Source: Bacillota bacterium (lineage in GTDB: Bacteria; Bacillota; Clostridia; Christensenellales; SZUA-584). From it: DNA of 64,000 bases. The position numbers and the translations under genes are program-made. The notes beneath the pieces were generated by a model. It saw nothing but the letters and a program-made list of their open reading frames with translations. It ran no database searches and was not told the origin of the DNA. This document shows positions 16,583 through 25,088 of the stretch, in pieces. Within the stretch, counting starts at the first letter, position 1. Each line of letters starts with the position of its first letter. The DNA lies in contig JAEWTW010000053.1 in assembly GCA_023397655.1 (NCBI GenBank), positions 1-64,000 of the forward strand, written 5' to 3'.

Positions 16583-17320
16583 TTACACAGCGACCAACTC
16601 GACGCGGTTGCCGTCCGGGTCCGCAACCACCGCTTCGTAATAGCCGTCGCCGGTGCGCCTTGCGGGCGAGAGGCATGCGTACCCATCCTCTGTGATGCGC
16701 GCCAGCAGCTCATGCACACCCGCTTCGCCAGGCACGCTGAAAGCGATGTGCGACATGCCGGTGCAGGGCTGCGGCGTACCCTCGGGTACATCGTCCTGCT
16801 GCATGATCTCCAGCCGCGCGCCGCCGCCGAACGCGATGAAATACGACCGGAACACCGCACCGGACGGCCTTTTGGCCGTGTACATATCATTGGCCGTGCC
16901 ACCGAACCAGCGCACGTAAAAATCTTTCATCTCCTCGATGCGTTGCGTCCAAAGCGCCGCGTGCTCCATCATCACGGGCCGCTGTTTGGCGACTCGCTTC
17001 CCGCCGAACGCGTGCACCGACCTTGTGCCCGCTGTACAACGCCCCCACTGCTCCGTGCCCGCGGGGACCACCACTTCGTCGCCGGGCCGCAACACGCGCT
17101 CGCCCACCGCCGTACACATCGTATATTCCCCCTCGATGATCAGCGTCCATTCGTCAAACGGATGCGTATGCGGCTTGGATTCGCGCGCTTCATGGCATGT
17201 CCAGAACGCCATCTGCCCAGCCGCCCCTTCGAAAGCGTAGCCCTCCACGTCTGCGGTGTTTTGCTGTGTTGCGTCCACACGGTCCGCCGGGTTCTTCATG
17301 AAATCCGGAAAATCGCTCAT
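16583..17320 (-). CDS. Cupin-VOC (glyoxalase) fusion protein
   Basis: A 245-residue two-domain protein. Residues about 25-110 are a cupin with the metal-binding stretch KPHTHPFDEWTLIIEGEY and GDEVVVPAGTEQW. Residues about 120-245 are a vicinal-oxygen-chelate domain (MMEHAALWTQRIEEMKDFYV, GMSHIAFSVP, VVADPDGNRVELV). Each domain can bind a divalent metal. The start at 17320 follows AAAGGGGAG. It heads a minus-strand operon with the arginase-like gene and two small genes. The reaction is unknown; similar domains act on small carbonyl or dioxygenase substrates. Confidence 0.85.
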   Translation of the reverse strand: MSDFPDFMKNPADRVDATQQNTADVEGYAFEGAAGQMAFWTCHEARESKPHTHPFDEWTLIIEGEYTMCTAVGERVLRPGDEVVVPAGTEQWGRCTAGTRSVHAFGGKRVAKQRPVMMEHAALWTQRIEEMKDFYVRWFGGTANDMYTAKRPSGAVFRSYFIAFGGGARLEIMQQDDVPEGTPQPCTGMSHIAFSVPGEAGVHELLARITEDGYACLSPARRTGDGYYEAVVADPDGNRVELVAV

Positions 17321-17352
17321 GCTCTCCCCTTTCATGTATCTGTGTCCGCCAT

Positions 17353-17358
17353 ATTATA
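17353..17358 (-). promoter_or_regulatory. Putative -10 box of the cupin-VOC operon
   Basis: On the minus strand TATAAT (complement of 17353-17358) lies 33 bases before the start codon. The matching -35 is weak (GGAACA at 17 bases), so the promoter is plausible but unproven. Confidence 0.4.
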
Positions 17359-17483
17359 CCACGCAACGTGGTTGTTGTTCCAGTCCGCCTCTGTCCTTTG
17401 GTATGATAATGTCATATAATTCTTGCATATGATGTCAGAAATCCCCCTCTTCGGTTGAATAGATAGGTGAGATGTCTCAAAAC

Positions 17484-17500
17484 GCCCCGCTATTCGGGGC
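17484..17500. other. Leader hairpin before the sigma factor gene
   Basis: GCCCCG (17484-17489) pairs with CGGGGC (17495-17500) around a CTATT loop, 28 bases ahead of the sigma-factor start. It has no T-run on either side and may be a 5' leader structure. Confidence 0.35.
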
Positions 17501-17527
17501 CGCATTAATCACGAAAGAGGCGATGGT

Positions 17528-18079
17528 TTGGAGAACTCGATATTGCTGCTGAACACAAACCCGGAAAAGGGCATGGAGTTGGTGGTGCGCACGTACTCCG
17601 GCTACGTATACGCCATATGCCGTGCACGGCTGACGGGCGTCTATCCGCCGCAGGAGATAGAGGAATGCGCGGCAGAGGTGTTCGCGGAGGTGTACCGGTG
17701 CCGCGAACGGCTGGACGAGCAGAAGGGCTCGCTCAAGGCGTTCATCTGCACCGTCGCACGGAACCGCGCTTCCAACGCTTACCGGGCCGCTATACGCAGG
17801 CAGCCCTGCGTCAGTCTGGACGATGCCCGCCTGCCCGAAACCACCGACGATGCAGAAGACAGCCTATTGGCGGCGGAGACAACGGACGAGCTGATCAGCG
17901 CCATACGCAGCCTCGGCCAGCCGGACAGCGAAATATTCATCCGCAAGTATTATTTCGGGCAAAGCACAAGAGAGATCGCCAAAGCTTTGGAGCTGAAGGA
18001 AAACACGGTGGACAAGCGCGTGTCCCGCGGCTGTGCCAAGCTCCGCAGCCTGATGAAAGGAGTTTTATACGATGAATAA
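17528..18079 (+). CDS. ECF-type RNA polymerase sigma factor
   Basis: A 183-residue sigma-70 family factor lacking region 3. Region 2 spans about residues 12-80 (YSGYVYAICRARLTG, EECAAEVFAEVYRCRERLDE, LKAFICTVARNRASNAYR). Region 4 spans about 125-175 (RKYYFGQSTREIAKALELKE, NTVDKRVSRGCAKLR). The frame opens at a TTG behind AGAGGCG; the ATG five bases earlier is out of frame. It overlaps by 8 bases the membrane protein gene that follows, the usual arrangement for an ECF factor with its anti-sigma partner. Confidence 0.9.
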   Translation: MENSILLLNTNPEKGMELVVRTYSGYVYAICRARLTGVYPPQEIEECAAEVFAEVYRCRERLDEQKGSLKAFICTVARNRASNAYRAAIRRQPCVSLDDARLPETTDDAEDSLLAAETTDELISAIRSLGQPDSEIFIRKYYFGQSTREIAKALELKENTVDKRVSRGCAKLRSLMKGVLYDE

Positions 18080-19505
18080 TATCATCAAAATATTGGACAG
18101 TTTGAATGTCCGGCAGTCGGAACAATTGCTGGAACGTGTCAGCATGGAGCCCGCGCCTGCTTCAATACAGCGGCGGCTGATGCGCAAAGCCTGCGCTAAA
18201 ACCGGCCTTCGGAACAGGGCCGCGCGTCCGTTTTGGCTTATCCCCGTAGCGGCGGTGTTGCTTGCGGGCGCGGCTGTGGCGTCCATACCGGATGCGCGCG
18301 CGGCGGTAGCGCTGTTCTTCGACCGGCTGTTTCGCATCGAGAATTATATGTCGGAGGATAAAGAGGACAGAACACAGATCGCAGAGATCGAATCGCTCAT
18401 CCAAACCCCGCTTCCGGCACAAACTCTGCCCGAGGGGAACACTCAGCAGGCAGTGTTTTCCGACATCAGCCCCGACGCGCCGTTTATGAACGACATCGGC
18501 GTTGAAGTGACGGAGACGTTGTACGACGGCGAGAAGCTTATCATCGGCGCGACAGTCACCGGCGATTTCGGCTTCCTATTGGACAAGGATATGTTTCTGT
18601 CGCAGGAATACAGCATCAGTCCGAGCTGCGATCTCTGGCTGACGGATGCTGACGGGTATAATCAGTTCTTGCTGGCCACCGCGAATCTGATACCGCCGGG
18701 CGGGTTTACAGGCGTTCCGTATCAAGGTCCTGAACCTGACAGTCTGCGGCTGACGATCACGACCGAGCCGGATATTGACGCCAGCGGGCGCACGCCCGAC
18801 TTCCTCACATTGAAAGGCATGCAGGACGTCCGTTTAGAGCTCCGGTTCGCGAAGTTCATACCGGAAGATGAGAACACCGACCGTGCTGAGGCTATCGGCA
18901 GCTGCACCATTAGCTACGCTTTCGACGCAACCGCGGGCAGTAAGAGCATGAAATCGGTGTCTCCGGACCAGACCGTTGAGCTGTCCGGGAACGCACTCGT
19001 CACCGAGATGAAAACAGACGGCAGCGACATGCTCGTTAAAAACACTGAACTGCCATTGGGCGGCAGTATTGTGAAGGTGTCCACGGTGAATGTCAAGCCC
19101 ACCGGCATCACCCTGAAGCTGCTGTATCGCGCTCCGTACGGCTGGACGACGCTTCAGCAGGAATCCTTTCTGCGCGGCGAAGGCACCAGCCTTTCGTTCA
19201 GGCTTCTCGTCAACGGTGAAGATACCGGAAACTTCACGTCCAGCAGCGGGTGGTACGACGAAACCTGGCGCTATGCCCTAATCGAGATACCGCTGACAGG
19301 CGGTAAGCAGCCCGCTATTGAAACGCTGGAGGTGCTGCCGGTGGTGTACCACCTCACCAAGGTGAACGGCATCGCTGTTACAGGTGACGAACAGCGCATC
19401 CCCATCCAAACGCTGGTCAATGGGCATGTCACGGAGAGCGGTTGGTCACAAGGAGAAGACTACACAGCACTCACATGGAACCAGTTCAGTATCGATTTGC
19501 CGTAG
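18072..19505 (+). CDS. DUF4179-like membrane protein, probable anti-sigma factor
   Basis: A 477-residue protein. The N-terminal 50 residues are cytoplasmic and would contact the sigma factor. One membrane helix follows (FWLIPVAAVLLAGAAVASIP, about 54-73), then DARAAVALFFDRLFRIENY and a long extracellular beta-rich region. This architecture matches DUF4179 proteins, which are routinely encoded after ECF factors in Clostridia. The 8-base overlap (ATGAATAA) implies coupled synthesis. An anti-sigma role is inferred from context. Confidence 0.8.
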   Translation: MNNIIKILDSLNVRQSEQLLERVSMEPAPASIQRRLMRKACAKTGLRNRAARPFWLIPVAAVLLAGAAVASIPDARAAVALFFDRLFRIENYMSEDKEDRTQIAEIESLIQTPLPAQTLPEGNTQQAVFSDISPDAPFMNDIGVEVTETLYDGEKLIIGATVTGDFGFLLDKDMFLSQEYSISPSCDLWLTDADGYNQFLLATANLIPPGGFTGVPYQGPEPDSLRLTITTEPDIDASGRTPDFLTLKGMQDVRLELRFAKFIPEDENTDRAEAIGSCTISYAFDATAGSKSMKSVSPDQTVELSGNALVTEMKTDGSDMLVKNTELPLGGSIVKVSTVNVKPTGITLKLLYRAPYGWTTLQQESFLRGEGTSLSFRLLVNGEDTGNFTSSSGWYDETWRYALIEIPLTGGKQPAIETLEVLPVVYHLTKVNGIAVTGDEQRIPIQTLVNGHVTESGWSQGEDYTALTWNQFSIDLP

Positions 19506-19532
19506 ACCCAACAGAACAACAGGCACATAAAC

Positions 19533-19559
19533 AAGGGGCGGTTCCCAAGGCCGCCCCTT
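19533..19559. terminator. Bidirectional terminator hairpin
   Basis: AAGGGGCGG (19533-19541) pairs with CCGCCCCTT (19551-19559); a short T-run follows on plus. It separates the sigma/anti-sigma operon from the convergent DUF3267 gene. Confidence 0.75.
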
Positions 19560-19577
19560 TACCATTATTCCAAAGCT

Positions 19578-20186
19578 TCAGGTGTTAGTGTGCGTCTCCG
19601 GCATGAACCAGTAAGAATGGAAGCCGGGAAGTTGCGTGAGTGCGCTCTTGGGCACTTGCCGCGCCGCGTTGAAGGCATTCAGGAAATCACCCACGCCCAG
19701 CGTCAAACCGGTAAGCCCGAACGTGAACAGTATGGCACCCCCTATTCCGTCCGGCACGGCCAACCATATCAGCATGGGCAGCAGCCCCAGCACCGCAGCG
19801 GGCAGCAGAGAAAGCCCGATGAACCGCCGCTTGCTTACCGGATATATGGAATGAACAAATGCCATCAGGTGCTTTGGTGAAACATACATCTCTACCACTG
19901 CCTCTGCAGGGAAACAGACCGCGTGCAACAGCTCGTGCGGCAGCGCTGCGGCCAGCGCCAGCAGCAGGCCCCACAGGCTGATCGGCAGCACCCAAACGCC
20001 GGTGATCAGCGACTTTATGTACACCAGCAGCAGCGCCAGCACAACAACAGGCATCACCCATGCGCATGACTTTATGGACACCTCTGCCGGCGTCTTGGGC
20101 TCCTTGAACGGCACCGCGTCCGGCGGCAGCTCACCCTTGGGCAATTGCTCCTCGCCTTTGTATATCCCCTTCCATACCAGCTTCAT
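19578..20186 (-). CDS. DUF3267 membrane zincin-like protein
   Basis: A 202-residue polytopic protein. Four or five hydrophobic segments surround a zinc-protease-type motif in ALPHELLHAVCFPAEAV (HELLH, about residue 98), followed by MYVSPKHLMAFVHSIYPVSK. This is the DUF3267 pattern of putative membrane metallopeptidases. The ATG at 20186 overlaps the TGA of the DJ-1 gene as ATGA, so the two are coupled. Substrate and activity are unknown. Confidence 0.8.
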   Translation of the reverse strand: MKLVWKGIYKGEEQLPKGELPPDAVPFKEPKTPAEVSIKSCAWVMPVVVLALLLVYIKSLITGVWVLPISLWGLLLALAAALPHELLHAVCFPAEAVVEMYVSPKHLMAFVHSIYPVSKRRFIGLSLLPAAVLGLLPMLIWLAVPDGIGGAILFTFGLTGLTLGVGDFLNAFNAARQVPKSALTQLPGFHSYWFMPETHTNT

Positions 20187-20764
20187 TCCGTCTCTCCCGT
20201 TGGCTGATAATACGGATAGTCCATCTGCTTCTGCACTGCTTCGCGCGCAGCCCGCCCCGCCAGCTTTTCGCACAGATACAGCCCGAGATCCACGGCGGAG
20301 GTAACGCCCCGCGCCGTGATGAGCTGTCCGTCCTCTGTGACACGCTCATCCGTGGCCGTTGCGCCGAACCGTGGCAGGTATTCCGTCATCGACGGGTGCG
20401 TCGAGGCCGTCTTGCCTGCAAGCTGTCCTGCCGCGCCCCACAGCAGCGCGCCGCCGCACACCGCCACCTTCAGTGCGTCCGTCCGAACACCGCGCAGCCA
20501 ACCGATAAAGCCGGAGTCCTTCAGCAGCGCCGTGATACCGTTGCCGCCCGGCAAAAACACCGCATCGTATCCGCCAATGTCGGGATACACGGCATCCGCC
20601 TTGATTTCCAGACCCTCGAATGAAGTTACCGTAGCGTCAGGCGCACACACGTCGTACTCCAGACCCTTTATAAGCCCCATCGTCTTGAGCCGCGTCACCG
20701 CGTCGTACACGCCCGCGAAGTCCAGCAGAGTCACGCCGTCGTACACCACAAAAGCGAATTTCAT
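20183..20764 (-). CDS. DJ-1/PfpI family protein
   Basis: A 193-residue class I glutamine amidotransferase-like protein. The nucleophile elbow is VAVCGGALLWGAAG (Cys near 103); upstream is AVFLPGGNGI and downstream STHPSMTEYLPRFGATATDE and ITARGVTSAVDLGLYL, where a histidine is usual. It fits the intracellular protease/glyoxalase/isonitrile hydratase group without a clear subfamily. A GAAGGA site precedes the start, and it is coupled to the DUF3267 gene. Confidence 0.87.
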   Translation of the reverse strand: MKFAFVVYDGVTLLDFAGVYDAVTRLKTMGLIKGLEYDVCAPDATVTSFEGLEIKADAVYPDIGGYDAVFLPGGNGITALLKDSGFIGWLRGVRTDALKVAVCGGALLWGAAGQLAGKTASTHPSMTEYLPRFGATATDERVTEDGQLITARGVTSAVDLGLYLCEKLAGRAAREAVQKQMDYPYYQPTGETE

Positions 20765-20796
20765 AACATTATCCTTCTTTCAGGTTGCTTGTCCTC

Positions 20797-21606
20797 TTAT
20801 TCCCGCATCTCGCACACCAGTTTGTCGCGTACAATCTCCCAGCCGTTCACACGCAATTCCTCATCCGTCAGGCTTATCTCCGTCTTCAGCGTTATTTCAT
20901 CCTGCAGGAAGTCGATCACGTCGTAACGGCCGCTGGGGTTGAGTCCGCGGATTTTGAGCGTATCAAAAAGGCTTCTGTCCGCTCGTTCGATGATCGGTAT
21001 CAATTCACCCGGCGATTCCCACCGTGCCGTTACCGCCACCCTGTTGGATTCCTGTATTAAGCCCTCCAGCCCGTGCGCCTGCGCCAGCCCCTGTCTGACC
21101 GGACCCATATCGCTGAGCACGGCGGTGACCTCCGCGCTCTTCATTGATGCCAGCCGCTGCTTCCATGTGTCCGCCAGTTCGTCCAGTATATACACTTTTG
21201 GCACAAGAACACTGTTGAAGCAGCGGGCAACCACACGCGCAGCTTTGGGTGTGTTGCGTTTATACATTGAGACCATCAGCCCGGTGTTCACGTCGATCAG
21301 GAAATAGGTGAACTGTGCCAGTCGAAAACGGCCGGCTTCCACAGGCCGGTCGGTATGCGCATCCAGCACCAGTATGGTGGCGTCCATATCCGCGGCGGCG
21401 CTGACGATACCGAACAGATAAGTGTTGTTATAGCTCAGGAAACGAACGCTCGCATTCTCCGCTTCCACGAATACCGGTGCCATGAATTCGTCCGTAAACA
21501 GCAGCTTGTTCTCCAGATCCGTCTTGAAGTCTACGGTCGTAGAAAGCATGTCGTCCTCAATATAGATGCGGTGGCGGCACACCGCTCTTACGGAATCCCT
21601 GCCCAT
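20797..21606 (-). CDS. Hypothetical protein
   Basis: A 269-residue soluble protein behind GGAGGGG. I do not recognise the family. Visible pieces are FLSYNNTYLFGIVSAAADMD, FTYFLIDVNTGLMVSMYKR and NSVLVPKVYILDELADTWKQ, in an alternating alpha/beta pattern without cysteine clusters, membrane segments or nucleotide loops. It lies upstream of the DJ-1 and DUF3267 genes on the same strand, 32 bases away, and may be in their operon. Confidence 0.65.
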   Translation of the reverse strand: MGRDSVRAVCRHRIYIEDDMLSTTVDFKTDLENKLLFTDEFMAPVFVEAENASVRFLSYNNTYLFGIVSAAADMDATILVLDAHTDRPVEAGRFRLAQFTYFLIDVNTGLMVSMYKRNTPKAARVVARCFNSVLVPKVYILDELADTWKQRLASMKSAEVTAVLSDMGPVRQGLAQAHGLEGLIQESNRVAVTARWESPGELIPIIERADRSLFDTLKIRGLNPSGRYDVIDFLQDEITLKTEISLTDEELRVNGWEIVRDKLVCEMRE

Positions 21607-21852
21607 TACCCCTCCGCCGTTTTTTGACTGTTTATAATTATATTATACACCTATGGCATATTAAGACAACAGCCTGAGCAGGCAGATAAGCAAAAAAGAG
21701 GCCTGTACTGGTTTTTATCGTTCAGGCTAACGCCAAGTCGTTCAGCTCCCTAACTGTACCCGTCTCAAATAGCCGGGCAAACATCGTGATTGTGGTTTGC
21801 ATATAATAAGATGATATCACTATCACCATTAAGACGAAAGGAAGTGCAGAAT

Positions 21853-22707
21853 ATGGAGATGCGCCGTAGCAACAGCCACAACTCTGCGGAGCCGCCCAAA
21901 CCGATGGGGCCGCCCGCAGGAACCGGCCGCGCCAATCTTACGGTCAAGCCGATTCCGGCGAACCAGGGCAGCCGGCCAATGCAAACTATGCCTCATGAAA
22001 ACAAGCCGGTGCAGCCCGCAGCCATGCCGAACACGGGCAATATGAGCAGCCGCAGTCTGGGCAACGGCAGAGCACAGAGCCCGTTATCCATGCCGGGTGC
22101 CACAAACATGGGCAGTCCATATAATAACCGCGGGCCGATGAACGCACCTGTCCATACCAACATGAACAGGCCGGCGTCCAGTCCCATGGCCGCGCCCAAT
22201 GCGAACCCGTCTCAGGGTCCGATGAACGCGCCGAACGCGGGCAGCTCGAACAGCCGATACAACAACCGCGGGATGATGAACGCTCCTGACCGCAGCAATA
22301 CGAACAGGCCAATGTCCAGCCCGATGGCTGCGCCGAATGCGAACACATCTCAGGGGCCGATGAATGCTGCGGGCGCGGGGACCGCCAACAGACGTTACGG
22401 CAATCGCGGAATGATGAACGCTCCTGCTGCCGTCAATACGAACAGGCCAATGTCAAGCCCGATGGCCGCGCCTAACGCGAACACGACGCAGCGGCCAATG
22501 AACGCTCCGAACGCAGGCAGCGCAAACAACCGCTACAACAATCGCGGAATGATGAATGCGCCTGCCCATACCAATACGAACAGGCCGATGCAGCACCCGA
22601 TGGCCGCACCCAATGCCAACCCATCTCATGGACCGATGAACACGGGAGGTTCGGGGAATATGAACAGCCGCTTCAGCAATAACCGGGGCCCCAATCCGCG
22701 TTACTGA
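21853..22707 (+). CDS. Asn/Met/Pro-rich tandem-repeat protein
   Basis: A 284-residue low-complexity protein. From residue 89 it consists of four consecutive 46-residue units of the form RYNNRGMMNAP...NTNRPM, then SSPMAAPNANTSQGPMNA. It has no signal peptide, no membrane segment, no cysteine and almost no aromatic or aliphatic residues, so it should be disordered. The N-terminus is MEMRRSNSHNSAEPPKPMGP. The ATG at 21853 follows AAAGGAAG. A good terminator ends the region. Function unknown; possibly a surface, spore or scaffold protein, which is only a guess. Confidence 0.75.
   Translation: MEMRRSNSHNSAEPPKPMGPPAGTGRANLTVKPIPANQGSRPMQTMPHENKPVQPAAMPNTGNMSSRSLGNGRAQSPLSMPGATNMGSPYNNRGPMNAPVHTNMNRPASSPMAAPNANPSQGPMNAPNAGSSNSRYNNRGMMNAPDRSNTNRPMSSPMAAPNANTSQGPMNAAGAGTANRRYGNRGMMNAPAAVNTNRPMSSPMAAPNANTTQRPMNAPNAGSANNRYNNRGMMNAPAHTNTNRPMQHPMAAPNANPSHGPMNTGGSGNMNSRFSNNRGPNPRY
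22117..22668 (+). repeat. Four in-frame 138-bp tandem repeats
   Basis: Units begin at 22117, 22255, 22393 and 22531, each exactly 138 bases (46 codons). They are diverged from one another mostly at third positions and in the central and end residues, indicating old duplication under reading-frame constraint. Confidence 0.85.
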
Positions 22708-22805
22708 CTGCAGTGATGCATTGATGTGCGAGACCCAGCCAGGGCGGGTTGGGTCTACATAGAGAGCAGGCCTGAATCCCAAATAAAAGTCCGAAACAGC
22801 CCACA

Positions 22806-22835
22806 AAAAAAGAGCCCTTCATACGGCCCTTTTTT
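22806..22835. terminator. Bidirectional rho-independent terminator
   Basis: AAAAAAG-A-GCC pairs with GGC-C-CTTTTTT around CTTCATAC with one A/C mismatch. T-runs occur on both strands, so it serves the repeat-protein gene and the convergent zinc-ribbon gene. Confidence 0.8.
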
Positions 22836-22877
22836 ATTTCGCCTATGAGCAAAGCCCCGGCATCGCTTTAGACTGTG

Positions 22878-23126
22878 TTACCAGCTTTTTCTTCCGCCGC
22901 CGCCGCCAAAACCGCTGCCGCCACGTCCGCCGCCGCCAAAGCCGCCGCTGCCGCCGCGTCCGCCGCCGCCATTACCGCCGCCGCGCTGTTGTTTTTTCGC
23001 CCTGCGGCAATCCGGGCAACGCTGTGGCTCGTTATCGAAGCCTTTTTCCTTGTAAAACGCTTGCTCGCCCTCGGTGAAGACGAATTCCTTGTGACAGTCC
23101 TTGCATACCAGGTTTTTGTCGGGCAT
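22878..23126 (-). CDS. Zinc-ribbon protein with Gly/Arg-rich tail
   Basis: An 82-residue protein. Residues 8-11 and 37-40 provide two CxxC pairs (LVCKDCHKEFVFTEGEQAFY; RCPDCRRAKK), the signature of the probable zinc-ribbon family. The second half is almost pure Gly with regularly spaced Arg (GGGGRGGSGGFGGGGRGGSG), i.e. RGG-like repeats that in other proteins bind RNA. The GAGGGAG ribosome site is good. The zinc-ribbon family commonly has a short tail; the long RGG tail is unusual. Function unknown. Confidence 0.8.
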   Translation of the reverse strand: MPDKNLVCKDCHKEFVFTEGEQAFYKEKGFDNEPQRCPDCRRAKKQQRGGGNGGGGRGGSGGFGGGGRGGSGFGGGGGRKSW

Positions 23127-23311
23127 AAATTTTCTCCCTCGCTATTCTTTGGCATTAAGCCTTAGACTCTGTATATCACAATCGCCGGATAATAGCAACT
23201 GCGTTTTTTATTCAGCTGTGATTATGGGCTGTCTTCCCCTTATACCGGAGGTGTGATATGATGACATCATCATTCCGGTGTTTAATTTCATTACGGTCGG
23301 AGGGCAGTAAT

Positions 23312-24379
23312 ATGCGGCGCTACGGTTTTGACTGGCTGCGTGTCTTCGTGATTTTTCTGTTGTTTCCGTTCCATACCGCGCGTGTGTTCGACGCATGGGA
23401 ACCCAACTACGTCAAAGGAGCCATAAACGGCTTTTCCACATGGTTCGTGGCGGCTCTGGGCTTTTGGATCATGCCGCTGCTGTTCATCATCGCGGGGTAT
23501 TCCGCTTACATTGCACTGGCCAAGCGCACTACAAGACAGTACCTCAAGGAGCGTGTGCTGCGCCTGCTGATACCGTTCCTGTTCGGCTTGCTGCTGATCG
23601 TCCCGCCTCAGGCCTACATCGCGCGGCTGGAGATGGGTTACACTGGCAGCTGCCTGCAGTTTCTCGGCACATACTTCATTGACTTCTCCGACCTTTCGGG
23701 CTATACCGGTGGATTCACACCCGCCCATCTGTGGTTCATACTCTACCTGTTCGTCATCAGCTGCGCGCTGCTGCCGCTGTTGGTCAGCATGCGCAAGCGC
23801 CCAGAGAAGCTGCGGTGGGTGTCCAAACCTTGGGTGATGCTGCTTTGCGTATTCCCCATCACGCTGATGCAGGCATTGCCCGACATCGGCGGCAAGAACC
23901 CATTCTACTATGGTTTCCTGTTTCTGCTGGGCGCGGTATTTGCCACGTCCGACGTGTTTATGGACAGACTGCGCCGGTATAAATGGCTGATGCTGGGAGG
24001 CGGCCTGCTGGCTAGTACAGCTTATCTTGTGATTGCAGCCCTGTATGGCTGGCCGGAGGGCTGGAACGCTGCAGGCATCAGCTACGCCATACTGCGCAAC
24101 GTGGCCGTATGGCTGTTGTCGCTGGGCGTGATGGGCGTCGCAGATGCGTACCTGAACAAGCCAACCAAGGCGCTCTCCTACCTTGGGAGAGCCTCGTACC
24201 CTGTGTACCTCGTGCACCAAACGCTGCTCGTGGTGATCGCTTACTTTGTAGTGCGCAGCAGCCTCCCCGCTGCACCGCAGTATATCATCATCATGCTGGG
24301 TTCGCTCGCGGCGTCGGTGGCCTGCTTCGAGATATGCCGCCATTTCAAAGCGACGCGGTTCGTGCTGGGAATTAAGTAA
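23312..24379 (+). CDS. Acyltransferase family 3 membrane protein
   Basis: A 355-residue integral membrane protein with about ten helices. It opens with the family signature RRYGFDWLRVFVIFLLFPFH (invariant Asp/Arg near the first helix and His in FPFHTARVF). It has AYIALAKRTTRQYLKERVLR before the third helix and ends SYPVYLVHQTLLVVIAYFVV, also characteristic. Members O-acylate sugars of surface polymers using cytoplasmic acyl donors. GGAGGG fixes the ATG at 23312. The last 8 bases overlap the convergent DUF2284 gene. Confidence 0.88.
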   Translation: MRRYGFDWLRVFVIFLLFPFHTARVFDAWEPNYVKGAINGFSTWFVAALGFWIMPLLFIIAGYSAYIALAKRTTRQYLKERVLRLLIPFLFGLLLIVPPQAYIARLEMGYTGSCLQFLGTYFIDFSDLSGYTGGFTPAHLWFILYLFVISCALLPLLVSMRKRPEKLRWVSKPWVMLLCVFPITLMQALPDIGGKNPFYYGFLFLLGAVFATSDVFMDRLRRYKWLMLGGGLLASTAYLVIAALYGWPEGWNAAGISYAILRNVAVWLLSLGVMGVADAYLNKPTKALSYLGRASYPVYLVHQTLLVVIAYFVVRSSLPAAPQYIIIMLGSLAASVACFEICRHFKATRFVLGIK

Positions 24380-24917
24380 ACAGATAAGCCCCGAAGTACG
24401 TCACGGTGTTCTGTCCGTTGATGTAGTTCAGGCCGCAGAGCCCGGCCAGCTTTGCTACATAGATGCCGTAAGCTTCCAGCGACGCGAGCGCGCGGTCGGG
24501 AAACGGGCAGGGCTGCTTGTCGATGCCGGCGCACCGCTCGCAGACGGGGCATCCCCCGGCTGAAAGCTGCAGTATGGAGCCTGAAACACGATCTTTGATG
24601 TATTGGGTGATGTCATCGGTGACAGCAACATGCTTTTGAAGCGCCGCCACCATGCCCTCGTAGTCAAACGAATCCTCCAGCGTCCCCACCGTCTGATAAA
24701 CCAGCGCCGTATCATACTGCTTCGCCCTGGCAATCAGCTCGTCGATATCCCCCACCAGCGGCGGACATGTCCAGTTCTTGCCGTAATGGCCGCAGTAGTT
24801 GGCCTCACATGCCTTGCGCAGCTCCCGATCAAACGGTATTTTACTGACCGGTACGATTCCGGCATTGAATGCGCCCAAAGCCTTGACTTGCTCTATGAGT
24901 TGTTCCATGTCTGCCAT
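24372..24917 (-). CDS. DUF2284 cysteine-rich metal-binding protein
   Basis: A 181-residue protein with the DUF2284 cysteine pattern: ACEANYCGHYGKNWTCPP near residue 37, then GGCPVCERCAGIDKQPCPFP near 122. Eight cysteines suggest an Fe-S or zinc site. The ATG at 24917 is preceded by GGGGCAGGG. DUF2284 proteins often accompany corrinoid or methyl-transfer enzymes, but none is near here. It overlaps the acyltransferase gene tail to tail. Confidence 0.85.
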   Translation of the reverse strand: MADMEQLIEQVKALGAFNAGIVPVSKIPFDRELRKACEANYCGHYGKNWTCPPLVGDIDELIARAKQYDTALVYQTVGTLEDSFDYEGMVAALQKHVAVTDDITQYIKDRVSGSILQLSAGGCPVCERCAGIDKQPCPFPDRALASLEAYGIYVAKLAGLCGLNYINGQNTVTYFGAYLFT

Positions 24918-25028
24918 ACCCTGCCCCTCTTTCCAACTGTATTGTCTATAGCATATTACAGCTCTACCCAAGAATCAATGGATTATATCGTCCGATATTC
25001 TGCAATACGGGAAACTTACTGAAATGGA

Positions 25029-25064
25029 AAAGCCGGGGCGCATAGTGGTTCACTCCCCGGCTTT
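25029..25064 (-). terminator. Terminator downstream of putP
   Basis: AAAGCCGGGG (25029-25038) and CCCCGGCTTT (25055-25064) form a 10-bp stem; on the minus strand it is followed by TCCATTTC. Confidence 0.7.
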
Positions 25065-25088
25065 GTTGATGTTTTAGTGCGCAGATTC

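Noticed and set aside
22117..22668. CRISPR-like array
   Set aside because: The repeats are contiguous, in frame, 138 bases long and have no spacers; they are protein repeats.
22731..22756. Terminator immediately after the repeat protein
   Set aside because: AGACCCA/TGGGTCT can pair, but no T-run follows; the hairpin at 22806-22835 is the better terminator.
23291..24343. 350-codon minus-strand frame opposite the acyltransferase
   Set aside because: Product is Gln/His/Arg-rich and low in hydrophobic structure; the plus strand encodes a clear acyltransferase with a good ribosome site.
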